Position numbers and translations under genes: made by a program. Below the pieces are notes generated by a model. That model was given only the letters and a program-made list of their open reading frames with translations. It was not told the DNA's origin and did not search any database. From an uncultured Clostridia bacterium (lineage in GTDB: Bacteria; Bacillota; Clostridia; Oscillospirales; Ruminococcaceae), in assembly GCA_947089135.1 (NCBI GenBank), contig CAMUJF010000006.1, forward strand, positions 71,410 through 135,409: a DNA stretch of 64,000 bases, written 5' to 3'. This document shows, piece by piece, positions 34,307-41,658 of the stretch (position 1 is the stretch's first letter; each line of letters starts with the position of its first letter).

Positions 34307-35149
34307 TCAGTTTTTCAAAGCGGCAAATATGTACACTGCGGCAAGAAAAACAGGCTGATGTATTATGTAGAACAGCAGAGAATGCCGTCCGCAGAAATTT
34401 ACGACCGGAAGTCTTGCCGTATAGCAAAACCTTGGCAGCGAACCGCTTTTTACTATGTCGGATAAAGCTGTTCCCGCAAGAAAAATGAATCCGTAGGGAG
34501 CAAGGGGGAAATAGTCTGCGGAATGAAAATCCGACGAGGTTATGCCGATAGGATATAGCCATCGGATATTGTCGGGAACGTCAAGATGCACCCTGCCGAA
34601 AACCAGAAAGAGACTGTCGGTTCGGTAAAAGTCCGTAAAGATGACTGAAAGAACCGTGAACACTGCGAAAATAATTACGTTTGGTATTTTCTTCATCACA
34701 GGAGATATTACCCCGTATATGAGCATTATCATTCCAAAGCAGGACAGCACGCCGAAAACTATAGTTTCCTGAGGAACGAAAGCCGCAGTAATAATGGTAA
34801 GAGCTTCTCCTAAAAGATAGAGAGCCGCGCCTCTTTTCAGCACGTTTTTGGAAAAACCCGCGCATATTCCCGATACGGAAAACAGTACTACAAGAAAGAA
34901 GCGGTGGATAATTTCCATGCCGTCCGAAAAGAAAAACGGTATATTTGCTCCGCCGAAAAATATCATGTCGTACAGAAGATGATAAAGCATAACATAAATA
35001 ATCGCAAATCCCCTGAGCGTATCCAGAAGCATTACGCGGTTGTTTCTGCCTATTTCCGCAGCTGCTTTCGGCAATGAAGTCTCCGTTAAGAAGCTTTCCG
35101 TTGCGGAAGTTTCCGCTGCGGGAAATTTTTCTTTTGTCAGCGTTTGCAT
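34307..35149 (-). CDS. Multi-pass membrane protein, DUF1624/acyltransferase-3-like
   Basis: A 280-residue protein with about seven membrane helices after a 35-residue polar N-terminus. It shows VMLLDTLRGFAIIYVMLYHLLYDM, the LDxLRGFAI..YHLLYD pattern of heparan-alpha-glucosaminide N-acetyltransferase-like (DUF1624) proteins, and GRHSLLFYIIHQPVF near the end, the second family mark. Such proteins move acetyl groups across the membrane to surface sugars; the acceptor here is unknown. The ATG follows AAAAGGAG. Stop lies about 44 bases before rsmA. Confidence 0.75.
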   Translation of the reverse strand: MQTLTKEKFPAAETSATESFLTETSLPKAAAEIGRNNRVMLLDTLRGFAIIYVMLYHLLYDMIFFGGANIPFFFSDGMEIIHRFFLVVLFSVSGICAGFSKNVLKRGAALYLLGEALTIITAAFVPQETIVFGVLSCFGMIMLIYGVISPVMKKIPNVIIFAVFTVLSVIFTDFYRTDSLFLVFGRVHLDVPDNIRWLYPIGITSSDFHSADYFPLAPYGFIFLAGTALSDIVKSGSLPRFCYTARLPVVNFCGRHSLLFYIIHQPVFLAAVYIFAALKN

Positions 35150-35302
35150 AACGCAGTCTCCTTTTTCTGTATTTTATAGTATTTACATTATAACATACAG
35201 CGGATATTTTTGCAAGGCAGGTCTGATCATCGGTACGGAAATCAATTTATAGCGAAAAAATCCGAATTACGTGGTATTTATAGCGCTCCAAAAAATATCC
35301 TA

Positions 35303-35450
35303 AGAGCCTGTTCAGAATCTTTTTAAAATAATACGAATAAAGGCAATATTATCGCCATAAATCAGGACATAGAGCGCCGCGCTCCGCATCCCATAAGGCA
35401 ATGGAACAATCCCGAAAATGTTTTTGTACTTATCAAATGAGACTAAGTTT
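35303..35450. mobile_element. IS-end fragment and relic DNA
   Basis: AGAGCCTGTTCAGAATCTTT (35303-35322) and the next 22 bases match the sequence at 63953-63994 almost base for base. This is the left end of a repeated element. The rest of the interval holds no ORF I can support. The MerR-type gene ends right after it. Confidence 0.55.
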
Positions 35451-38096
35451 TCAATACTTTTTATCATTTGAATTCCTCCGTATGTTTTTATTCAGTACCT
35501 TTACAACCTCGTCGATAATATCACCGCATTCACGAATTCTTGCAGCAATTTTTTCACGTCTTTCAGGTGTTTGCAGCGTTTCAAGGGTTATATTGAAGCC
35601 GCCTCCGAGAGCTTCGAGATCGTTTGCGCCGTCGTTGTGCCAAATATCGGCGGTGCGCTTGTACAAAAGACTGATGTCGTTAAGATATGTCATATCGGGA
35701 TTCAATTCGATTGCTCGCTGTAAAAAATCAGGACAGCAGCATCCGTTTGCTGCAAGCGTAAAAACGAAATTAATATACATTGTCCGCGAATCAAATTCCT
35801 CAGGCTTTATTTGTTCAAAATACCCGTTTTCTATGTCATTCGCCCATTTGCGAAAAGCAGGCGCACCGAAGCAATATTTATCGTTGTCGGTTGTCAGAAG
35901 CTTTGGCAGCGCGTAAATTGTTTCACGGTAAATTTCCGCAGTATCCTTTTGTTTCTTTTTCCCACCGACAAATATCCAGCCGCTTTTATCAGTATCGTAT
36001 CCCATCGCTTTATCACAGGAAATACGCTGCGGTTCGCTGTTATCCCCCGAAATATATATGAGCGTTTTTCCGTATTCCTCGTAACCCACAAACACACCGC
36101 AGGGCTGCTCCGAATATCCTGTAAATATAACGGGAACGCCTTTATCAATATAAGCAACAATTTTTTTCAGATACGTCTCTTTATTTTTGAGAAGCTCACG
36201 GCTGAAAACGTATGCGGCTGAATAACCGCACTTTTCAAAAAGTCCCTCAAAAAATTTTCTGTCGCCGTTGACCTGATAGTATGCGTTCACACCGTCGCCG
36301 TCAAAAGGCTGTTTGTAATGTTGAGCAAACAGGTCTCCGGTAAGTCCTGCAAAAAACAGATAGTCAAATTCCTTTTCTCCCAGACATTCCATTACATATG
36401 CGGCGCTCCCGTTGAAGCGGTAAATTTCGCCGTACTCTTCTATAATAAGACGGTGAATAACAGGAATAAGGTTATTGCTTCGCTTTGAGTTTACTGTAAG
36501 CTCTGCATTTTTTATTCTATACGGCTGAGAATACGCAAGCTGTGAGATACTGATTTTTTTGAAATATTTCATTCCCTGACCGTTAGAGCCGATAACAATA
36601 GGGTAGGCTTCTTCACGGTTCAGATCAAGGGACATATACGGGAAATCGGTTCCGCAATACCGTATTTCACCGTTTATTATGACCGCCAAATGCTTTTGTC
36701 CGACGATCCACGTAACATGATTGTATTCGTTCGGCTTGATACGTCCCCTGCGCGGAAAATTATAAAGGTCGTGAAAGATCGGCTGGTGAAAGCTGATTGC
36801 TTCCTCACGACAGCTCGAGCTGTTATTCATATTAATACCGAAATCCATAATTTTGAGATTTTCACCGTTGTCATAACTGTCAGAACCGTGATAAAAAATA
36901 ATGCTGCCCTCGCTGTCACCGTATCCAAACTGCTCGTCGTCCATCGGTAAGCGGAAGTCTATATCCACTCTGAACGGCAGCTTTACAGACACGTTTGTAT
37001 TAAGCGTCCGCGTGGAGATCCAACCGGTATATTCTGCTTCGCCGCTGTCAAGTACTCGGTAATGAGGGGCGTTGATAGGCGTAATCTTATCAAACGCGGC
37101 CTCCTTTTCCCACAATATCGGATTTTGACCGTTTATCTCGTCTTCCGTAATATCCGTGATTTCTACGGGCTTTGGATAAAGCGACACGTCGGGGATCCGT
37201 TTTTTTACCGGAACATATAAAGCGACAAGCTGTCTGCGCTCGTCGGGAGAGATAAGATTTTCTGTCATAGCGGCGTGGCGCAGACTGCCGTCCGGCGCGT
37301 AATCTATCTGATAAAATTTGTTTTCGTCAAAGCTTTTTATCAGAGTGCGAAAAGACTGATTCATATCGTCGTCGAGATATAAATTTGCCGCGGCGAACAG
37401 ACCTCCGTCAAAAATAAAATCCGTAAAGCCGCTGTCATTTACAAAGCCGTCGAAAATTTTTGAGATCATAACGTCCTGTTGGTTTTCCCGATACTCGAAG
37501 CTTCCGTGATTCTCTGTTCTTATCCCGCTCATCTGAATATAACGCGAAAAAGCGTCGGTGTCGGAGTTTTGCGTATCGGCTTCAAGATATGAGGACAACA
37601 CGCGCATTTTCGGCAGCTTTACAATGGAAATATCAAGCGGACGTGCAAACTTTTCCGATATTTCGGAAAGCTGTTCCATGCCAATGCTTTCCCGCACAGT
37701 GAGCTGCTTGTCCATTTCTTCATACAAAAGAGGCAGCGCAGAGATTTGTTTGATACCTTTTTCGATCATTTTATTCAAAAAATCATTAATAATGCGTTTA
37801 AGTTCGGACAGCGCCGTGACCTCGCGGTCTATTTCATTAAGCCTGTCCACAAAAACCTGCGTGATGTCCAGCATTTCACGGCTGCTGTAAATACGTAAGA
37901 TGTCTTTTATCGGTATCTGCATTTTGCGAAGCACCATGATCTGCCGCAGCCGCTGTACATTCTGCTCATCATAATAGCGGTATTTCTCAAACTGCGGACG
38001 AACGCTTGTAATAAGTCCGGCTTCCTCGTAATAACGCAGCGTTCTTGACGATAGTCCAAGCTGCGTGCTTAGGTCGGTTATCTTGATCAAACTCAT
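35451..38096 (-). CDS. Giant MerR-type regulator fusion
   Basis: About 881 residues, far above the 120-300 usual for MerR proteins. Residues 1-115 are a complete MerR DNA-binding region (KITDLSTQLGLSSRTLRYYEEAGLI, then the wing and a dimer helix). Next comes a GyrI-like effector region (about 140-330), a beta-rich domain (about 340-550, with HVTWIVGQKHLAVIINGEIRYCG resembling a concanavalin-like lectin fold) and a C-terminal domain (about 570-880) with YLKKIVAYIDKGVPVIFTGY and CGVFVGYEEYGKTLIYISGD that recalls BtrH/C39-like papain folds. The start follows AAGGAGAG. It may sense a ligand and process or bind a peptide; this is inference. Confidence 0.75.
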   Translation of the reverse strand: MSLIKITDLSTQLGLSSRTLRYYEEAGLITSVRPQFEKYRYYDEQNVQRLRQIMVLRKMQIPIKDILRIYSSREMLDITQVFVDRLNEIDREVTALSELKRIINDFLNKMIEKGIKQISALPLLYEEMDKQLTVRESIGMEQLSEISEKFARPLDISIVKLPKMRVLSSYLEADTQNSDTDAFSRYIQMSGIRTENHGSFEYRENQQDVMISKIFDGFVNDSGFTDFIFDGGLFAAANLYLDDDMNQSFRTLIKSFDENKFYQIDYAPDGSLRHAAMTENLISPDERRQLVALYVPVKKRIPDVSLYPKPVEITDITEDEINGQNPILWEKEAAFDKITPINAPHYRVLDSGEAEYTGWISTRTLNTNVSVKLPFRVDIDFRLPMDDEQFGYGDSEGSIIFYHGSDSYDNGENLKIMDFGINMNNSSSCREEAISFHQPIFHDLYNFPRRGRIKPNEYNHVTWIVGQKHLAVIINGEIRYCGTDFPYMSLDLNREEAYPIVIGSNGQGMKYFKKISISQLAYSQPYRIKNAELTVNSKRSNNLIPVIHRLIIEEYGEIYRFNGSAAYVMECLGEKEFDYLFFAGLTGDLFAQHYKQPFDGDGVNAYYQVNGDRKFFEGLFEKCGYSAAYVFSRELLKNKETYLKKIVAYIDKGVPVIFTGYSEQPCGVFVGYEEYGKTLIYISGDNSEPQRISCDKAMGYDTDKSGWIFVGGKKKQKDTAEIYRETIYALPKLLTTDNDKYCFGAPAFRKWANDIENGYFEQIKPEEFDSRTMYINFVFTLAANGCCCPDFLQRAIELNPDMTYLNDISLLYKRTADIWHNDGANDLEALGGGFNITLETLQTPERREKIAARIRECGDIIDEVVKVLNKNIRRNSNDKKY

Positions 38097-38119
38097 ACGG
38101 GTCTCTCCTTTCTGTAAAC

Positions 38120-38149
38120 AGTATACCACTTAACTTTAATCAAATTCAA
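38120..38149 (-). promoter_or_regulatory. Promoter of the MerR-type gene, long spacer
   Basis: On the minus strand TTGAAT (38144-38149) and TATACT (38120-38125) are 18 bases apart, a long spacer compatible with MerR-type activation by DNA twisting. It ends 24 bases from the ATG. Confidence 0.5.
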
Positions 38150-38160
38150 TAAACAGCGTT

Positions 38161-38264
38161 ATACTGATCCCTCGTTAGAATTATGAACAAGAAATCGCCA
38201 CCAAATCTTACGTATATGGATTTTGCGGCGAGAGATTGTGAATAATTCAATGAGGGATTAGTAT
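38161..38264. mobile_element. Compact MITE (ATACTAATCCCT family)
   Basis: 104 bases. The left arm begins ATACTGATCCCTCGTTAGAA; the inverse of the right arm reads ATACTAATCCCTCATTGAAT, and pairing runs for about 38 bases each side. The centre (about 28 bases) is unrelated to its neighbours. No coding capacity. It stands between the MerR-type gene promoter and the transposase relic. Confidence 0.75.
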
Positions 38265-38299
38265 TATAAACTGAACGGGCTTATTCCTATATACGCAAG

Positions 38300-38336
38300 C
38301 TGCAAATATTCAAAAACAAATATTTGCAGCTTTTCG
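38300..38336 (+). terminator. Strong hairpin, possible terminator
   Basis: AGCTGCAAATATT pairs with AATATTTGCAGCT (13 bp) around an 8-base loop, followed by TTTTCGT. No plus-strand gene is directly upstream, so it may be a relic or a MITE-related hairpin. Confidence 0.4.
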
Positions 38337-38382
38337 TATACTCGCCGTTATTTTTAAATATATTGGAATTGCAATAACCGCG

Positions 38383-38515
38383 TTAATTGTGTACAGTGTT
38401 CAAAATCTCCATAATTTCATCAGCAACCGCACGGTCGTTGTCAAATACGATTTTATACAGCCGCTTCAGTTCGTTCTGCACATCAGGCTGCTGAATCAAT
38501 TGGAATGACTCCTCC
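38383..38515 (-). pseudogene. 3' fragment of an unrecognised gene
   Basis: About 44 codons ending ADEIMEILNTVHN then stop, in frame with no plausible start except one inside the transposase relic. Helical and charged (FQLIQQPDVQNELKRLYKIVF). It looks like the tail of a gene cut by the IS insertion. Confidence 0.35.
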
Positions 38516-38906
38516 GTGGGAAGATACCAGGCTATTAACGAAGATGAGGCGTTAAATGCACTGATTGAATTCAAAGAAAAATGGCAGAAAACCTATCCGA
38601 GCTGCGTCAGAAGCTGGGAGGAAAATTGGGACATTTTATCCACGTTTTTTGCAATATCCCTCATCTCGTACCGAGCTGGCCGAGGTACGGAAGATAATAT
38701 ATACGACAAATACTGTTGAAGCCTATCATCGAATGGTGAGAAAATTTACGAAGTCCAAAGCAATTTTTCCCACGGACGATTCGATACGCAAAGTTGTTTA
38801 TATGAGCGTCCAAGAGATTTCAAAAAGATGGACAATGCCCGTTCGAGATTGGGGACTTGCTTATTCTCAGTTTGCAATTTTCTTTGAGAACAGACTGGCA
38901 GCCTGA
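38516..38906 (+). pseudogene. IS256-family transposase, C-terminal remnant with frameshift
   Basis: Only about 130 of the usual 400 residues survive. The first part reads YQAINEDEALNALIEFKEKW and SWEENWDILSTFF, then a shift at the run of six T near 38645 leads into a second frame with VRKIIYTTNTVEAYHRMVRK, FPTDDSIRKVVYMSVQEISK and PVRDWGLAYSQFAIFFENRL. These are classic C-terminal features of mutator/IS256 transposases, including the last Glu of the DDE set (TVEAYH). A short extra stretch (SSRTELAE) also separates QYP from VRKI. The element cannot be active. Confidence 0.85.
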
Positions 38907-39237
38907 ATTGGCAGCCTGACGGCTGTTGGGACTCCGTCCCAAACCCTGAGGTTTATCCGCTTGGGAACATCCGATGAAGAAAAACAGCGGATTTTACTCC
39001 GCTGTCCTTCACCGTATTGTTCCGCAGTTTGCGTCGGGTCGCTCCTCAGCGTTGCCCTTTTGGGGACTGCATTTTCAGTATTAACAATTTTTGTCGCAAA
39101 AATGCATTTACACAGTTTATAATTCAGACCCGAACTTTTTTCCCATATTTGTGTAGATGTAATTGTATAATTTCAACAAACAAATCTGGAATCTTAATTA
39201 TGGGTTTTACTCAGCATAATAACTGACACAACATACT
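38907..39237. other. Gene-free relic DNA after the transposase remnant
   Basis: No ORF with recognisable content. A 12-base run, GGCAGCCTGACG, and a nearby hairpin-like GGGACTCCGTCCC suggest leftover IS or MITE DNA. The later part is AT-rich. Confidence 0.3.
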
Positions 39238-39267
39238 GGGTGTTATGTACTGCAGTACATAACACCC
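39238..39267. repeat. Perfect 30-bp palindrome
   Basis: GGGTGTTATGTACTG is followed at once by its exact complement (CAGTACATAACACCC), with no loop. It sits where the antirepressor reading frame breaks off. Confidence 0.7.
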
Positions 39268-39546
39268 AACGCTCGAACTTTTCAGCTACGGGGAGTTTGC
39301 TGCTTACAATCAGACGTTAGAGATTGCCCTCGTTAATGTACCTCATTTCCTGCTGTCTGCCAAGATTGTCGATGGCGTAACGTTTTTTACTCCATCTTTT
39401 TGGCAGTGATCTATGATAGCTTTCCACGGGTTTGCATAACCCAAAATCTTAGCGCACTGCGTAGCAGGAAAATACTCCTTGCCGTCGATAATCATTACAC
39501 CAAGTTCGCCGAACTCGGTATTGCTGAAAACTTTTATGTCATTCAT
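39268..39546 (-). pseudogene. BRO-N phage antirepressor, decayed
   Basis: From an ATG at 39546 behind GGAGGAAAT, the frame encodes a BRO-N domain start (NDIKVFSNTEFGELGVMIID, FPATQCAKILGYANPWKAI). A shift near 39365 moves the rest to another frame (LGRQQEMRYINEGNL), then a TAA stands where a Tyr codon is expected, followed by RLIVSSKLPVAEKFERWV before the palindrome. Intact homologues continue as YRLI..SKLP.AE.FE.WVF. At least two lesions plus truncation make this a dead antirepressor from a prophage. Confidence 0.8.
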
Positions 39547-39586
39547 AAAAATTTCCTCCGTTTCTATTGTTTTTTCAAGTTTCATA

Positions 39587-39661
39587 TGCTACAATTGGCT
39601 TGTGCCATTGTAGCAACAAGGGGTTACTATGCGTATAGGGTAAACGATTGTTGACTACAAT
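39587..39661. promoter_or_regulatory. Operator between antirepressor and repressor relics
   Basis: TGCTACAAT (39587-39595) and its perfect inverse ATTGTAGCA (39607-39615) form a dyad, with GGC/GCC inside. A half-site ACTACAAT recurs at 39654-39661, next to TTGACT, a possible -35 of the repressor gene. This is the layout of a phage CI/Cro operator. Confidence 0.6.
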
Positions 39662-39699
39662 AATATTATGTGCAAATACACAAAAAAGGTAGGGATGTT

Positions 39700-40194
39700 A
39701 TGTCTAAAAAGCTAAAAAAGTCACCAGAATACTCAGACTTTTTCAATAATTTAATTGATATATGCGATGCTTGTGGAACTTCACCAACGTCACTTGCAGA
39801 AAAATTTGCGGCAAAAAGTGTTCTCACAGCATGGAAACACGGAAAAATAGATGTTGATGTAGTATCAAAATTGTCACTTGAGCTTAATGTATCGTTAGAG
39901 CATCTTATTTTGGGTAAAGAAAATAGCTTATCTATTAGCAGGTTATCAAAAGATGAGCGGGAATTGGTGACTTGTTATAATAAGTTACCACCATCGGAAA
40001 AAATAAAGCTTGTGGCAATGGCGGAAGCAATAGCCGACGTATATGAGGAGCAAGTTGAAACGCAAGTAACAGAGGTAGATATGCCAATGATAGAAATAAA
40101 ACATAGCTATTATAAGGTATCTGTTGGAACAGGCTACGTCAGCGATGGCGACCAATGGGACACTATTGAAATCCACGATACTCCCGAGGCGTAG
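39700..40194 (+). CDS. XRE/CI-type phage repressor, cut by an in-frame TAG
   Basis: A 164-residue product. The N-terminal half is a helix-turn-helix DNA-binding domain (LIDICDACGTSPTSLAEKFAAKSVLTAWKHGKI) followed by a linker (LSKDERELVTCYNKLPPSEK). It ends NTPEA-like EIHDTPEA at a TAG at 40192. The same frame goes on without a break into the S24 peptidase/dimerisation half. AT content is higher than in the flanking chromosomal genes, as expected for phage DNA. As it stands the product has the DNA-binding domain only and could dimerise poorly. ATG chosen after AAGGTAGGG. Confidence 0.75.
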   Translation: MSKKLKKSPEYSDFFNNLIDICDACGTSPTSLAEKFAAKSVLTAWKHGKIDVDVVSKLSLELNVSLEHLILGKENSLSISRLSKDERELVTCYNKLPPSEKIKLVAMAEAIADVYEEQVETQVTEVDMPMIEIKHSYYKVSVGTGYVSDGDQWDTIEIHDTPEA

Positions 40195-40398
40195 CGTGCT
40201 GATTTGGCTCTTACTATTTCCGGTGACAGCATGGAGCCTGTATATTATGACGGTGACATCGTGCTTATAAAATCGCAGCCCGCTGTTGAAAACGGCGAAA
40301 TAGGTATTTTTATAATCGAAAATAGTGGCTATATAAAAAAATACGGCGGTGACAGACTGATTTCTCTCAACGGCTTTGTCAGAAAAACAGAAACTTAA
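40195..40398 (+). pseudogene. S24 LexA/CI-type peptidase half of the split repressor
   Basis: In the frame of the preceding gene, right after its TAG, comes RADLALTISGDSMEPVYYDG, with the catalytic Ser of the GDSMEP motif, and then GDIVLIKSQPAVENGEIGIF with the Lys region. These are the C-terminal halves of CI/LexA-like repressors. A single base change would restore one 233-residue repressor. No ribosome site is visible at a likely internal start. Confidence 0.8.
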
Positions 40399-40412
40399 TT
40401 TAAATCGCAAAA

Positions 40413-40439
40413 ATGCCGCAGATACAAAATCTGCGGCAT
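40413..40439 (-). terminator. Terminator of the phosphofructokinase gene
   Basis: ATGCCGCAGAT pairs with ATCTGCGGCAT (11 bp, 5-base loop); on the minus strand it is followed by TTTTTG. It lies 20 bases past the gene's stop. Confidence 0.75.
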
Positions 40440-40459
40440 ACGGCATATTTTTTCTGAAA

Positions 40460-41545
40460 TCAATCTCCGAAAGATATTCCTAAGTGTCTTGCTGTGACTA
40501 CAAGCTGGTGCTCCTCGGTAACAAATTTGGTCTTGCCTGCAACCTCGGACAGCGGATTTTCTGTGATAAGACCCTTTACCATTGCAACGGAGTATCCGTA
40601 TTTTTCCTGTTCAATAAGCTTTGCGGCTCTTACTCCGAACTTTGTTGCGAGAACTCTGTCATACGCCGAGGGACTTCCTCCGCGGAGCATATGTCCCGGA
40701 ACGCAGACCCTTGTGTCTATTCCCGTACCTTGCTGTATCTGGGCTGCAAGACGGTTGGTAGCAGTAACTATACCCGCTTCCTGACGAGCCTTTGCGCGTT
40801 CTTTCTTCTTCATTTTGGCTTCTTCCGTATCAAACGCGCCCTCCGCAACGGCTACTATTGAGAAAGTTTTTCCAGCCGCGCTTCTCTTATTGAGAGCGTC
40901 GATTACCTTCTTGGGATCGTAGGGAATTTCGGGAATTATAATAATGTCCGCACCGCCCGCAATACCTGCGTAAAGAGTGAGCCAACCGGCCTTGTTGCCC
41001 ATGATCTCAACCATAAGGATACGGCTGTGAGACGCGGCTGTGGTGTGCAGACGGTCGATCACATCGGTAGCAATATCAACGGCAGTGTGGAAACCGAAAG
41101 TTACCTCTGTGCCGTAAATATCATTATCAATTGTTTTAGGAAGACCAATAACGTTCAGACCCTCGTCGGAAAGCAGATTCGCGGTCTTGTGAGTACCGTT
41201 TCCGCCCAGAGTAAGCAGACAGTCAAGTTTCTGCTTTTTGTAGGTGTCTTTCATGGCTTTTACCTTGTCCACGTTGTCCTCGCCGATAACGGACATCATT
41301 TTGAACGGCTGACGCTTTGTACCCAGAATTGTGCCGCCCTGAGTAAGGATGCCCGAAAAATCCGAGGGCTTCATTTCCTTGGCGATATTGTTTATCAGAC
41401 CGTAGTATCCGTTCTGGATACCCACTATCTCCACATTGTCCTCTCCCATACGCTCGAAGCAGGCTTTAGCCACGCCTCTGATAGTAGCGTTCAGACCGGG
41501 ACAATCACCTCCGCTTGTAAGGATACCTATTCTTCTTTTTGCCAT
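40460..41545 (-). CDS. pfkA: 6-phosphofructokinase
   Basis: A 361-residue glycolytic kinase converting fructose-6-phosphate to fructose-1,6-bisphosphate. Motifs are GILTSGGDCPGLNA at the start, LTLGGNGTHKTANLL (113-125), GLPKTIDND (134-142) with the catalytic Asp, and GGSPSAYDR. Glycine at 117 (E. coli Gly104 position) suggests ATP rather than pyrophosphate as donor, while Lys137 (E. coli Gly124 position) is the residue of pyrophosphate and group III enzymes; so group III is the best class and the donor is not certain. The ATG follows GGAGGAG. A terminator follows. Confidence 0.9.
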   Translation of the reverse strand: MAKRRIGILTSGGDCPGLNATIRGVAKACFERMGEDNVEIVGIQNGYYGLINNIAKEMKPSDFSGILTQGGTILGTKRQPFKMMSVIGEDNVDKVKAMKDTYKKQKLDCLLTLGGNGTHKTANLLSDEGLNVIGLPKTIDNDIYGTEVTFGFHTAVDIATDVIDRLHTTAASHSRILMVEIMGNKAGWLTLYAGIAGGADIIIIPEIPYDPKKVIDALNKRSAAGKTFSIVAVAEGAFDTEEAKMKKKERAKARQEAGIVTATNRLAAQIQQGTGIDTRVCVPGHMLRGGSPSAYDRVLATKFGVRAAKLIEQEKYGYSVAMVKGLITENPLSEVAGKTKFVTEEHQLVVTARHLGISFGD

Positions 41546-41658
41546 AATAAAACTCCTCCCTCGTATTGTAAACGTATCTCGGAACGTTTTTGATAAGAAC
41601 CTGAGATCCGTTAAAACCACATTTTCCCCCGTCTTTTCAGGCGGGGGATATTAACGTG

